The position numbers and the translations under genes were made by a program. A DNA stretch of 64,000 nt, from NCBI RefSeq assembly GCF_024679095.1, contig NC_066513.1, forward strand, positions 10,928,747 to 10,992,746, written 5' to 3'. Source of the DNA: Eriocheir sinensis. Lineage: Eukaryota; Arthropoda; Malacostraca; Decapoda; Varunidae. Positions within the stretch are counted from its first letter, which is position 1, and each line of letters starts with the position of its first letter. The notes beneath the pieces are model-generated. The model saw only the letters and a list, made by a program, of their open reading frames with translations, was not told the DNA's origin and ran no database searches. Below are positions 1 through 13,137 of the stretch, piece by piece.

Positions 1-1088
1 AAAAATTGTTTTTTTGGGGGGGTGAACATATACTGAACTATAAGTTCACCTGTCTCAGATTTTCAGATGAAACTTTACTTTTTTGGTAGATTTTTATGTG
101 CTTTGAATAAATCTAATATTAACCATTTTCATTGCAAATCAACCTTTTTTATACCCTTCCCCAACATAACTGAAGGATTTCCAACGAAAATAAGCAAATT
201 CATACAAAAAACACCAAAATCTACCAGAAAAATGTAATTTCATCTCCAAACATGTGGTAAAGTTGCAGTTTTGGGCAATATTCCCTAACCTAATCTAACT
301 TAATACATTGGTTGGTACTTAAATGCACTGGATCAATACCTAACGCCACTTTGGCCATTACTATCATTACTTTGTTGAGTACTTATCGCCATCGGCTCAG
401 CACGTTTAGATTTGAATCCCCTCCTCTACCCCCTTTACTCCCCTTTTTCCCCTGCAGACCATCATGGTGCAGGTTAATGTGGATGGACTCTGGAGGAAAT
501 GATAAATTATATAAATATTAATATCTCAGGAATGAACATTCTGACAGTAAGATATACACCGTTGTGTTGTGTGACCCAAGTTCCTTATTAAGAACAACAA
601 TGTTTTTTTGCAGTGAGACAGGTGAACTTATTAATTTTTGGTGTTTTGATTGCTTTCTTAATTGATTTCGTCACAAATGTGAAGTTTCTGAGGAGGAATG
701 GGGCGATAAAAACTGAATTATGACATAAACAATTAGGAGATTCATTTAAAACACATCTAAATCTACCAGAATAATGTACATTTATCTGCCATTAGGAGAC
801 AGGTCCTAATCTTAATACTATATTTAAAAACCGTTTATTCAAATGGAATTTTTTTTCACCGGAAAACAATAAAAGTAAGTGTCAATTTTTCAATTTTCAA
901 GTTGACAATTTTATATTATTCCTGAAAAAGAAACTATCTTCATAAGGAAAACCATCATGAAATGCACAGGAAAAAATTGTCTGTGCCTTAATATAATCTA
1001 AATGAAACCTAACCCAACCTGGTCAGACCCTAATGCCACTTGGTCAGTACTAATGCTCCTAGTCAGAACCTAGCGCCACCTGGTCAGT
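1..1088. other. AT-rich DNA, no gene recognised
   Basis: No exon or transposon frame stands out. Two stretches resemble each other: 200-345 and 760-1088 both hold a phrase about 'aaatctaccaga', a run of CCTAACC-like words and then 'taatgccactt(t/g)g'. They look like two diverged copies of one unclassified repeat. Confidence 0.5.
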
Positions 1089-1740
1089 ATGACTTTTGCA
1101 CCACCCTATCTTTCGACCTATCTCTGTCAGAGGGATATAGATGCTATCCATAGGGTAGCTTTCTCATGGGGACTGCATTTTAACACCAATAAGAGTGTAG
1201 TACTAAGATGTCAGATTTGTCTCTGGAACCAGTACATAGACTCTTGGGTATTCTGGTTGATAACAGTCTAAAATTCCACTCTCACCTCAAAATCACAGTC
1301 AGTAAAGCAGCAGGACTGGCTAACAATTTGTTGAGGTCCACTCTTTGCACAAATAATGAGTTCATGGTATCCCTTTCTAAAATCCTTTGTTAGGATTAGG
1401 GTCCCCTTACAAGATGGACCTAACCGATTGACAGTCTCTCAGAGCTAAAATATTCTGATTGCACAAGAACTCTGAAGTCTTCACTCAGTATGTAGTGGGC
1501 TACTTAGATCAGATTTAATTCACTGTTGGAGGATATTCCATGGAGAATCGACAGTTGCCCCACTTGACCTTTTCCTCCCTGCTACCAGTACCATGAATGT
1601 CACCAGAGGTCACACATTGAACTTTCATAAACCCCATACTAATGTTGAATATAGATGCTATTTTTTTAGCATAAAATTCATTGATCATTAGAATTCCTTA
1701 GTTACCTGATGAGGTTGTGGGTGCTGATTCCATTTAATAA
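1089..1740 (+). mobile_element. Decayed LINE, C-terminal RT and tail fragment
   Basis: Two overlapping frames (1089-1271 and 1208-1393) together read through the end of a non-LTR reverse transcriptase: a 'GLHFNTNKSVVLR' stretch, then 'LGILVDNSLKFHSHL', the usual 'lGv.iDs.L.f..H' region after the YADD motif. Further on, 1560-1740 reads in broken frames as 'LFLPATSTMN', 'RGHTLNF', 'FFSIKFI' and 'EVVGADSI', the standard LINE C-terminus. Several frameshifts separate the pieces, so it is an old, non-functional relic. The clade is probably CR1/Jockey-like but cannot be fixed from so little. Confidence 0.65.
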
Positions 1741-1767
1741 TTTTTTATCGTGATTATTAGGGGATCC

Positions 1768-2015
1768 ATTTTTTTTTTTTTTTTTTTTACATGTGGCCTA
1801 TAGCGCCAATAGGCTTATCCGTAGGGGCCTGATGGTCGCCCCTAGCCCGTCATGGCGCAGGCAGTTGTTTTATAATGGCGCCATTATTATTGGCTCATGC
1901 TTCCCCCCGGAGCTCATTCTTGATTCCACTTGCACTGTAGAGTTTCTTCTAGAGTCCGGGTCGATAGGTGGATTTCAGGACAGCATGTGGGTAGTCTTAG
2001 GCCACTTGGCGATAT
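1768..2015 (-). mobile_element. tRNA-derived SINE (SINE-A), head-truncated
   Basis: A run of T at 1770-1789 is the antisense poly(A). It is followed by the same body as the SINE copies at 10540-10880 (same orientation) and at 12486-12857 and 32174-32540 (opposite orientation). Shared words include 'ggcctgatggtcg', 'tggcgccat', 'gagctcattctt' and 'gacagcatgtggg'. The copy stops before the tRNA-like promoter region, so it is 5'-truncated. The flank at 1741-1767 is the end of the LINE relic. Confidence 0.75.
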
Positions 2016-2658
<643 letters not shown>

Positions 2659-2964
2659 CATACTTATAAATGAAATATGTAGCTGCTTAAGATAACATTT
2701 ATTTTCCCGACTTATCAGTGAAGCTATATATTATTTCCAGATGTTTATTAAAATATATTTTGTTTGTCTATTATAACTGAAGGCAAATGTGCGACATTAT
2801 TAAGGCTAAGTTAATCATATTATTGCATAATTTTAATATTTTTTTTTCCAATCCTACCAGGGTGAAAATTGTCATCGAATAATATAAGTAGGTGACATAA
2901 TATCAATGTTTCAGAATGCTGCAAAAATATGCATGTGGATTCTTTTACTATGCTTTGGTGTTGG

Positions 2965-3260
<296 letters not shown>

Positions 3261-3474
3261 ATATTATGTTGGCTGTCTTGTCACTGTAATTACAAATATA
3301 AATTAATGTCATGCATGTATTCTTCATACGGATAAGAAACTAATGACTGTAGCTGAATGAGTCTGAAATCACCAAGATAACAGGAGTAAGTTTTGTATTG
3401 TGATTTGGGTTGTCATGAAAGTCATTGGCACAGTGCAGTTCATCTTTTGCTGTGCCAAAATTCTTAAGCTTGAC

Positions 3475-3886
3475 CAGGGGCGTTTCTAGGGTTTAAAAAC
3501 ATTCGGGGCTGAGAGAAAAACATCAGGGGCTGAAGTTAACAGTGAGCGAAAAAAAAAATGTGTGTGTGTGTGTGGGTGGGTGGGGGGGGGGGAACCTGTT
3601 TGCATTGACCACCATGCACCTAAGATAAACACATACAGCTACTCTCCCAGATTGCACAGTAAACTACAAACCGCTCAAACTACTGGTATATGGCTTCAAA
3701 ATGTTATCTTTAATATGGACTACATCAATAACATCAGCTCCGTTCAAACAGTGGATAATATTTATTTATTATTGTTTGGAGGGACGGGGACGGGGACACG
3801 GGGCTCGGGGGTGAAAAAAGGTTCGGGGCTAGAGTCAAAACATTCGGGGCTCAAGCCCCGGAAGCCCAAGGCTAACGACGCCATTG
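3475..3886. mobile_element. hAT-like MITE with 8-bp target duplication
   Basis: The 8-mer 'agcttgac' occurs at 3467-3474 and again at 3887-3894, directly flanking a 412-base block. The left end reads CAGGGGCGTTTCTAG; the complement of the right end reads CAATGGCGTCGTTAG, agreeing at 10 of 15 positions and starting with CA as hAT ends do. The block is rich in 'ggggct' words, including a 'ggggctcaagccccgg' palindrome near the right end. It has no coding frame of its own. An 8-bp duplication with CA-initial imperfect ends fits a non-autonomous hAT element; a Merlin-type MITE is less likely. Confidence 0.7.
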
Positions 3887-4297
3887 AGCTTGACCTTATT
3901 TTCCCTTTGTTGGTGGTGGGTGAAAATTGGATATTGATTTCTAGGTCGCATGTTTGATTTGTTGTCTCATCACTGCAGTGCTTCTTGCTGACATGCATGC
4001 TTGTGTGAGTCATTGTAAAAATGAGGCCTATACCTTCTGCCTTATAAAACACAGTACCATTAAGGGGAAAAACCAAAGCTTCAACCAAAAATTCATACAA
4101 CATAAATACTGAAAAAAAAGGAGTTTATTGTCTGTGTTCCTATTGCCAAATGCCAGATATTTTATATGTATATGGCAGGAACAAAAGCATGTGTCTGGAT
4201 ATAAAGTTGTCTGTGTGTGCACACGCGCTGGGTTAAAGGGAAAACGTAGCGCAATGAACAATGCGATTGCTAAAAATTCTCATGCATGATTTTACAG

Positions 4298-4482
4298 ATA
4301 AACTATATCTCATCAAAGGGGCCGAGGGGAGGAGGCGGCAGGTTCTCCTGCATCAGGAGGACATATTGCGCATCCTTGCCCAGTATCATGATGATGCAGG
4401 CCACTGTGGTCAACATACTACAGGGGAAAACATTGCCTCTTATTATTACTGGCCAAGGATGAGGGATTATGTCAAAGACTAT
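4298..4482 (+). CDS. Single exon encoding an integrase-type H2C2 zinc finger
   Basis: The stretch lies between an acceptor ('gattttacag', ends 4297) and a strong donor ('gtaagt' at 4483). It is open for 61 codons after a 2-base phase. The protein carries RRRQVLLHQEDILRIL, then H-D-D-A-G-H-C-G-Q-H-T, then YYYWPRMRDYV. This matches the HHCC (integrase H2C2) zinc-binding domain of Gypsy/Ty3-type integrases; the final Cys pair would lie just beyond the donor, where the genomic frame soon meets a stop. It may be one exon of a domesticated integrase-like gene (GIN/KRBA2-type), or a fragment of a retroelement that happens to have splice-like borders. No partner exons were found nearby. Confidence 0.5.
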
Positions 4483-5573
4483 GTAAGTGATTAGACAGTA
4501 CATTGCGTGTTCAGTTTCACCATGTCATTGATGCTTATACATGTGAAAAGTCCTATTGTAAAGAAGATAAATATTGTCTCTGTGAAGTTAACAAGTTACC
4601 TGTATCAGAGTGCTTCTTAATTATTGAGGAACATTTTAGTCTTATCACTTGTATATTTTTGAAATAAAATCAATGAATTTCAAATGTATTTTATTTTTCA
4701 TCATTATTCTTATTAGCGCTTCTATGTTAAAATTCAAAAACCGTTTGGAATTCATTTCTTACAACTATTAACGGTTTCTTGGTCTCAAAACTCCTTTAAA
4801 CACAATAGTTTAATTTAAATGAATTATTTGCTGGTTTCCTATTTTCAGTGCAGGCGTTCTATCTGGACCCTGGTCCTATGCTTGCTATTTTTTTTAAGAT
4901 GATTTTGTATTCAATTTCTTACTGTTCCCAGTTATAGCTTATATGTTGTATCTGTTAGTGCTTTTGGTCTTAAAAGTCCCTTATGCATGGTTGGCTTTGC
5001 CTTCTATTTATTAATTGTTATTTGATACTTTCCAAGTGTCTTGGAATACAGGAATAATACCATTATTCCTTTATTCCTGTATTAAAAACATTACTTACTA
5101 ATGCATTCAGTATATCTGTCTTAATTTCAGAGAGGGGTAGGCTCAGACTAGACATCACACCCTCACACCCTCTGGCTGTTTGTAAGGTATACACAAAAGA
5201 GTAAATGCAAGTCTACACATTTATTTCCATAATACTGTTTGGTGATGCAGATATATGGATATAATTTGGTGATGCAAGTATAGATTTCATATCTATAATA
5301 CTGTGGTAGCTGCAAATGTGCACATTATGTCTATCTCACATTGTGTAGAATGTAGATGAAAGACTAGAAAAGTTCCATTGTCTTTGCAACATCAGAAATA
5401 GATTTGAAATAAACATTTTGTTGTTCATCTACTGCATAAAATAACCCCATCCTTCTCATGCACACTACATATCATAATTTAAGGTTGCATCATCTTGAAT
5501 TACTTTTCACAGCACTACCCGCAATCTGCAGTCCTGAAACACTATGTTGTTGAATTGTTTCTACACTCCTCAT

Positions 5574-5574
<1 letters not shown>
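4483..5574. other. No gene recognised
   Basis: AT-rich sequence with frequent stops in all frames. If 4298-4482 is a real exon, this would be its downstream intron. Confidence 0.4.

Positions 5575-5649
<75 letters not shown>
5575..5649. repeat. (GA)n microsatellite
   Basis: About 37 uninterrupted GA units. Confidence 0.98.
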
Positions 5650-5652
<3 letters not shown>

Positions 5653-5937
5653 TCATCTTTTTCAAGCTTAACTTACCAACTTCTGTAGGGCAGCCTGTTT
5701 TAGCTCTTTGATAAGTAATATTTGGTAAATTTATTGGTTTCCCTATCATGATTTTCTCATGTATTGACTATCAGGTTGATCATATTTCCTAGGCACAGTT
5801 AATGTAAGTACTTTATCATGATTTAATGTTTTGAAAAGCATTGGTGAGTATTTATTAACAGATTCGTGGTTTATCCATGTTAGGTTAGTTGCCCTATCAA
5901 GTGTTGCCTAACATAACATCACTCCTTAAAACCTTCT

Positions 5938-6105
<168 letters not shown>

Positions 6106-6377
6106 GAACGATACCTGCGCATGATATTGTGTATAGCCATTATATATTAATTCTGATAGCATACCTATCCTCACCTTAATTAACAGCACTGTAAAAACAC
6201 TCATATTAATATTCAAATGATGTAAACTACGTAATGTATAGTGTTCTGAAAAAAAAAAAAACCACTTCAATATCAGATCGGAGGTGCAATTACGGCATGA
6301 AATATTGTAATGATCATTTCAGCTGTCTTTGACATTTAAATTTTCTGTTATCGCCAGACGCCTTGGTCCTAGGTACC

Positions 6378-7125
6378 ATCTCAGGTGTCACAACTTGGTG
6401 TTAACATGGCCTAAGTATTCACCTGTGGAAATATGTCGATGCAAATGTGATTGGTATCCTATTTTTTGTGAAAAATGAATGTGCGATCATGGGTGTCGGA
6501 GCGCTGCTGGAAGATGGCTTGGCGACGAGGAAAAGCTGCCGAACTTTATGTAATTTCTGATTTACTAGGGCGAATTTTACGTTTTCCTTCTATATGTAGA
6601 TACAGAAAGCGTTAATATACCCATACATGTCAACAGAATGATCTTACAACATATAATAGCGAAGAAATCCGAGGCATATAGATGCCCCGGCTCAATTCTG
6701 CCCGAGGCTCAATTTTGCCAATGACAGGGGTCTATATTTTTCCTTCTCCTGTCATTATTAATGAATCTCAGGTGTCGCAACTTGTGTGAACACGGCCTAA
6801 GTATTCACCTGTGGAAATATGTTGATGTAAATGTGATTGGTATCCTATTTTCTGAGAAAAATGAATGTGCGATCATTGGTGTCGGAGCGCTGCTGGAGGA
6901 TGGCTTGTCGACGAGGAAAAGCAGCCAAACTTTATGTGATTTCTTATTTAATGAGGCAAATTTTGACATGGTCTTTGTCATTATAATAAAGAATGATGAT
7001 CATGCTAGCTCTAGACGCCATATCAGTCGAAAAGAACCTCACATACACGAGCTTGAGCTAAGATAACAGAGGCATGTGGATGCCCGGGCTCAATTTTGCC
7101 CGAGGCTCAATTTTGCCCGTGACAG
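6378..7125. repeat. Tandem duplication of an unclassified repeat unit of about 387 bases
   Basis: Copy 1 (6378-6719) and copy 2 (6765-7125) share the same order of words: 'atctcaggtgtc', 'aacttg', 'gcctaagtattcacctgtgg', 'gtgattggtatcctatttt', 'ggtgtcggagcgctgctgg', 'gacgaggaaaagc' and a closing pair 'ggctcaatt.tgcccgaggc'. The copies differ by many substitutions and small indels. Copy 2 holds a 101-codon open frame (6761-7066) that copy 1 lacks, so the frame is probably fortuitous. The complement of 6771-6800 resembles a PIF/Harbinger-type end, so a transposon origin is possible. Confidence 0.75.
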
Positions 7126-7339
7126 CGGCACCAAGGCCTTGTATCCTTTAGGCAGCCTCAGACGCACTCTAGTATATAACTTGAGTTCTATGGAAAGTAC
7201 TGCTTTGACAGCTCACTGAGTGGGCACGTGCGGCGCTGCCTGTATAGCCAATACGGTCCATTCATCCACCCTTTGTTTGTAAACAAATCCCGCGCATGCG
7301 CAGATTGGATGGGATGTCTTAGGATACGTGAATGGCAGA

Positions 7340-7540
7340 TGACACCACACCGGGTAGGACACGCAGCAATGGGTTTAAGTTGGATAAGTTCAGGTTCAGC
7401 AAAGACATAGGCAAGAACTGGTTTACCAACAGTGGTGGATGAGTGGAACAGACGTAGAAATCATGTGGTGAGCGCCAACACGATAGATACATTCAAGAAG
7501 AGGTTAGATAAGTTCTTGGATGGGAGGGGTATGGGGCGTT
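7340..7540 (+). mobile_element. LINE C-terminal fragment
   Basis: Broken frames read 'RSNGFKLDKFRFSKDIGKN', 'WFTN', 'VVDEWNRRRNHVVSANTID' and 'TFKKRLDKFLDG'. This is the common C-terminus of arthropod CR1-like LINEs, where an arginine-rich segment, a W.n.LP-like region and a final F..rlDk helix follow the RT. A frameshift at about 7430 breaks it. A related tail occurs at 23105-23361. Confidence 0.7.
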
Positions 7541-8094
7541 AGTTTGGTGCCGTGGTCTGGGCGGCATGTTGCGCTGTCTCGCGAGACCTCCTTCTTCCTC
7601 CTCCTCTTGTTGCGGGGGGAGCCCGACGGGTGGGTGGGGGATGGTCGAGGGAAGGCGAAGTCCTCCCCTGGTTAAGAAGGTGGGGGGGTCGAGGCGGGGC
7701 GAAGCTCCCCCTTTTAGCATAGGTCTTGTTGGTTTCCCGAAAAGGAACTGACGCTGCCGCCATTAGAGGGTGGTAACACTGCAGCAGAAGATCCATAACT
7801 GACAACTGGGGCAGGCCACTCGGTTTCTGGAGTGAGCGGTAGCCCACTCCTGCAGCCCACACCACTCTGTCATGGCGTCGTGTAACAAGTCCCGCCAAGC
7901 AAGTAAAGGGACTTTGCGCCTGCGCAAACGATACCTCAACGATACCTTAACAAAATTAAATAAATTAACGATTAATAATTATCGCTAAATACAGACGCTT
8001 ATTGAAATAACTATTTAGCAACGTGTATGAAAATAATTATAAGAAGTCCGCAGTCACTTGTTGCCATGACAACGTTGAGCACTTTCTTTTATGT
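7541..8094. other. GC-rich then unclassified DNA, no gene recognised
   Basis: The first 320 bases are GC-rich, with runs such as 'tggggg' and 'cctcctcct', and follow directly on the LINE tail, so they may be its 3' untranslated region. From 7900 on the sequence is AT-rich and unclassified. The overlapping open frames on both strands are compositional. Confidence 0.35.
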
Positions 8095-8247
8095 GATCGG
8101 TGATCGGAAGTTAGTTTGTGAAGTTCCGATCTTCACAGTCCGATTACCTTTTACAAAGATGATCCAATCTTTGCATTCCGATCGCCAATTGCTGTTCCGA
8201 TCAGATCGGAAGATCGGACGATCGGACTGATGATCGGAAGTGCCCAG

Positions 8248-8252
<5 letters not shown>
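8095..8252. repeat. Cluster of GATCGG / CCGATC words, probable MITE end
   Basis: About nine copies of the 6-mer GATCGG or its complement lie in 150 bases. The block ends 'gatcggaagtgcccagctctg' (21 bases, here 8232-8252) against the (AT)n array. Read from the other strand, the end is CAGAGCTGGGCACTTCC, resembling hAT-type ends (CAGNGNTGGGCA). The opposite end was not located. Confidence 0.55.

Positions 8253-8338
<86 letters not shown>
8253..8338. repeat. (AT)n microsatellite
   Basis: About 43 AT units abutting the probable MITE end on the left and a LINE-A 3' end on the right. Confidence 0.98.
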
Positions 8339-8342
<4 letters not shown>

Positions 8343-8344
8343 GA

Positions 8345-8510
8345 CAATAGTAAAGAGTGGCCAAAAGAAAGGTTAATCTCCACCCGAAATTGACTTCTTT
8401 TGGCCAGTCTTTACTATTATCTTTTTTTCTCTCAGGAGCAGCGTTTAGTGGGCTTTTTTTCTACACTTTTTTTATGCCCTTGAGCTGTTTCCTTTCCTGT
8501 AAAAAAAATG
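8345..8510 (+). mobile_element. LINE-A 3' untranslated region fragment
   Basis: It shares the order 'cgaaattgac', 'ttttggcca', 'aggagcag', 'gtgggcttttttt', 'gcccttgagctg' and a terminal A run with the 3' ends of LINE-A copies ending at 39705, 43291, 44602, 52845, 54641 and 60170. The first 40 bases are the inverse of the next block ('agtggccaaaagaa' against 'ttcttttggccagt'), so it can fold back. No coding part is attached. Confidence 0.75.
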
Positions 8511-8617
8511 CATGAACTTAAAGTCTCCTAGAAACCGTCGATTTTCTAGAGATTGGAAATATATTTATTCAGTGACATCTCAAGTAATGGATGGCGGACT
8601 CTTTTGATTTTGCGGCG

Positions 8618-10149
<1,532 letters not shown>

Positions 10150-10539
10150 TGGGGCAAGTTTCCGGTCCATAGTGTAGGGTTCACTGATTTATTGAATCCT
10201 ATCATTGTAGACCAAGTTTCTCACCAAGTGAATTATGGTTGTCATCCGCCTCTTCAACGGATTTTCCTATATATGTCCATTTTACATATATGAAAGAGAC
10301 CATTACTACACGCATGATCAATATGATGTCGAACATAAATTGCAGATTACATCAGCGCTTCTTATGGTAAGCCTCGTGAAGAAACCAACAATACCAAACA
10401 AATGCGACTTCAGTGACCACCGTTTGATTGCACATTGAGTAGACTTAAAAGATAACATTATAGCTGGGGGTACACCTTAAAACTGTGCGTTTCCATGGTG
10501 CTCATCACCTTGAGACGGTAGCAAGCTTTGTTTTAATCT
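10150..10539. other. No gene recognised
   Basis: Unclassified sequence between the inverted repeat and a SINE. The 67-codon frame at 10235-10438 has no recognisable domain. Confidence 0.4.
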
Positions 10540-10880
10540 TTTTTTTTTTTTTTTTTTTTACGCTTTCGCCTGTAGTGCCGATACGTTCTTGGTAGGGCCT
10601 GATGGTCGGCCCCAGCCCGTTGTGGCGCAGGCAAGTGTTTATAGTGGCGCCATCTTTTCTTGGTTCATGCTGCCCCCCGGAGCTTATTCTTGCTTCACCT
10701 TGAGAGTTCTTCTAGGGGCCGGGTTAATGGGTAGTCTTCAGGACAGCATGTGGTTAGTCTTAGGTCACTCGGCGGTGACTTGTAAAATAACAGGTGGTAG
10801 CGGCGGATTCGAACCCTCGTCGTCTATGACACGACGAACGCGGGGCCCACACGCTGACCACTCACCAACCGACTCCCCAA
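10540..10880 (-). mobile_element. tRNA-derived SINE (SINE-A), antisense, with promoter
   Basis: Poly(T) at 10540-10559 is the antisense tail. The far end holds a tRNA-like head: on the minus strand, box A 'ttggtgagtggtcagcg' and box B 'gggttcgaatcc' (+ strand 10805-10819) are about 45 bases apart. This supports RNA polymerase III transcription and a tRNA ancestor. The body matches the other SINE-A copies but has a single copy of the 'cctgatggtcggcc' segment that is doubled in the copies at 12.5 and 32.4 kb. Confidence 0.82.
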
Positions 10881-11092
10881 GCTTACCATTACCCTGGAAA
10901 CAGAGCCAGCGTGAACTCCGGTTACGACAATTACCTTCCCCAAGTTTCCAGAGCTACCCATTTCTCGACGAGACCTAATGGAAACATGAACCGCTGGGTG
11001 GGGGTGCTCGGTGACTGCCAAAGCAGAGCTTCGAAGCCAGGCCGAAGATTCGTAGTTCGGTGTGATAGCCACTTCACCACGAAGGCTTAAGA
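10881..11092 (-). mobile_element. Second tRNA-like SINE type, antisense
   Basis: On the minus strand the block starts 'ccttcgtggtgaagtggct' (box A-like) and reaches 'ctggcttcgaagctctgc' (box B-like) about 45 bases later. An unrelated body follows up to the SINE-A copy. It lacks the cloverleaf complementarity and clean 3' end of a working tRNA, so it is read as a SINE head. Confidence 0.5.
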
Positions 11093-11239
11093 AAAAAAAA
11101 CACTCTTCCAACAACAAAAGAGGGTGATCTTATTCTTTAAAATCCGCTGTGTTGGAAAGTTCATAATAAATAGCAAATCTACTTAACCAGGTTAATAAAA
11201 ATAATAGATAAAGTAGATAGGGGAAGTAAATGAAAATTT

Positions 11240-12485
11240 CAACTATATATTATAATGGAAGATTGTCACGGGGCTATAGGTATAACCAGGGGCGTGAGCT
11301 CATAAGGAGAAATAACCAACAAGGTTTGGTCCCTGTGGCACGCCAAGAAACACATTAAGGTGTACTCACCCTGCAAAAGTATTAATAACACGACTTGCCT
11401 GCTTGCTTGTGTTCGTCAGGCCAACCAATATAGAGCTTGATCTCTATGCAGGATGCCACGAAACACAAGGTAGCTCAAAACACCCGGAGGGTTCTTATAC
11501 TCTCCTTACGGGGATGGCAAGGACACTCAGTGCAGTGCTTACAAGAGCGCAACCATAAGCACACACAGGCACATACGGTAACCAAGAAAGTGTGTACAAC
11601 TATGATAACTTTATTGAAAACAAAATAAAACAAACTCTCCACCACACACTCAGCTGAGCCTAACCGTTCCTCGTGGGCGCACAGTACTAACCTGACCTGG
11701 CTACACTAACGATTGGCTACTTAGCTTGGTGCGGAGGGAAGATGAGATGCCGTTGCTGCAGAGCCCCTGCTCGAGGTGTGACCCGGGCATGGTCCCCGGC
11801 GTGGAGCCACGTGTTGAGGTGCTTCCGTCCTGAACGGCACAAAAAGGGAAGCCAGGAAAGCCAACGAACAGGAACGTCCTCCCCCCCCTGTGGGAAGCGG
11901 AGACCTGGGGGGCGAGGACCTTGTAACCTGCAGGAAGCTCAAACCGCCACCCGAGTGTTACCTTAAGGCTGACTCTGAGAGCAACGGCAGCATGAAGTCC
12001 CGTGACCTCACAGGGTGATTGTCACAGGGAGAAGGAAAACCTCGCAGGCGAGCGACCCCGACGCGCCCCGACTTCGCACGGCAGAGATGCAAGGCACTTC
12101 TGGCGCGGGCAGTAAAGACAACGCATAACAAGATGTCTGGCTCGCAACAAGACATGGCTGGCTAGTTTACAATAAACATACAGCCTCAACACAACGCCAG
12201 AATACAATGGCACACATAATGCGAGAGCGCAGGGCTCATCTGAGGAATCTTTAACAACGAAGATAAAACACAACTGGCCACACAGGCCGCCCGGCAAGCC
12301 AGGGAGGCGAGTTCGTGCCCCAATGCGGGAAATACAAGGGAGCAAAGGAGGACAGCCCTATGGAAAAAAACTGCCACAGCCAGATGTAGTTCACACTTCC
12401 CAGAACACGTAAAAACTTGTGCAAGTGCATAGCACAGCAAATATATAGCGTAGCAAGCTACGTGCTAGACAACGAAGGTAAGGAG
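11240..12485. other. GC-rich block, possible LTR-element remnant
   Basis: From about 11260 base composition turns GC-rich compared with both flanks. The phrase 'gtcac(g/a)ggg' occurs at 11268 and 12026. A 'ctttattgaaaacaaaataaaaca' stretch (11608-11631) resembles an antisense polyadenylation region. The block is interrupted by the SINE at 12486 and resumes after it, with a 'cacaggccgcc' phrase on both sides (12280 and 12882). Open frames occur on both strands but none has a known domain. It may be a remnant of an LTR retrotransposon; this is a guess from composition. Confidence 0.3.
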
Positions 12486-12828
12486 GGGAGGCGGTGGCTG
12501 AATCGACAGAGTAACACCACCGCGTTCAGGAGGACGCGAGTTCAATCCCCGTCCGGTGCCACCAAGCTGGGATTTTTCAGCCGCCGCCGAGTGGGTTAAA
12601 ACTACCCACATGCTGTCCAGAAGACCACCTATCAACCCGGACTCTAGATTCTAGGATTAAAGATGAGCTCCGGGAGGGCAGCATGAGCCAATGCAAGATG
12701 GCGCCACTATAAACACTCGCCTGCGCCAGAACGGGCTGGGCCGACCATCAGGACCCACCGGGAAGAAGCCTTGGGCCGACCATCAGGCCCCACCGGGAAA
12801 AAGCCTACCGGCGCTATAGGCCGCGACG

Positions 12829-12857
<29 letters not shown>
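12486..12857 (+). mobile_element. tRNA-derived SINE (SINE-A), full-length, sense
   Basis: It begins 'ggcggtggctgaatcgacag' (box A-like). Box B is 'gcgagttcaatcccc', then a fixed body and a 27-base poly(A) at 12831-12857. The 3' part has a doubled segment: 'gggccgaccatcagg..ccaccgggaa.aagcct' occurs twice in tandem, as in the copy at 32174. Such SINEs depend on a LINE for movement; the partner is not identifiable here. Confidence 0.87.
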
Positions 12858-12860
<3 letters not shown>

Positions 12861-13137
12861 ACAACAACATCGCGCTGGCAACACAGGCCGCCAGGCCAGC
12901 AGGGAGGGATAAGTCATCTTGGCCCATCCTGCCGCGCCCCAAAAGGCGGCAAGGTCGCTGTGATAACAAAGGCAGACTCGCACATCAATCAGCCTACCAT
13001 CCTGACAAATAAAACAAGGGCCTAGTCCTTAGGGAAATACTAGTCACGTTTCTAAACGGTGACAAAGATCCATAAGAAGGAGGAAAGGCACCAATGAAAA
13101 GTGGGAATAAACTATCAAAGGAAGCAAACAAACAAAC

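Noticed and set aside
285..305. Telomere-like CCTAACC words (also near 1005)
   Set aside because: Only two or three irregular units, with no array.
4298..4482. Complete Gypsy retrotransposon
   Set aside because: No protease, RT, RNase H or LTR sequence was found on either side, only the zinc-finger domain between splice sites.
7493..7898. Proline/arginine-rich minus frames as a gene
   Set aside because: They lie antisense to a probable LINE 3' region of biased composition and lack any recognisable motif.
10540..11092. tRNA genes suggested by box A and box B motifs (also at 12486, 32174, 41235, 45130 and 47430)
   Set aside because: None forms a full cloverleaf with acceptor stem, and several are joined to a repeated body and poly(A). 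They are SINE heads.
11958..12440. Overlapping minus-strand frames (65, 107 and 84 codons) as a Cys/Leu-rich secreted protein
   Set aside because: GC-rich composition gives open frames on both strands; no consistent splice structure or known domain.
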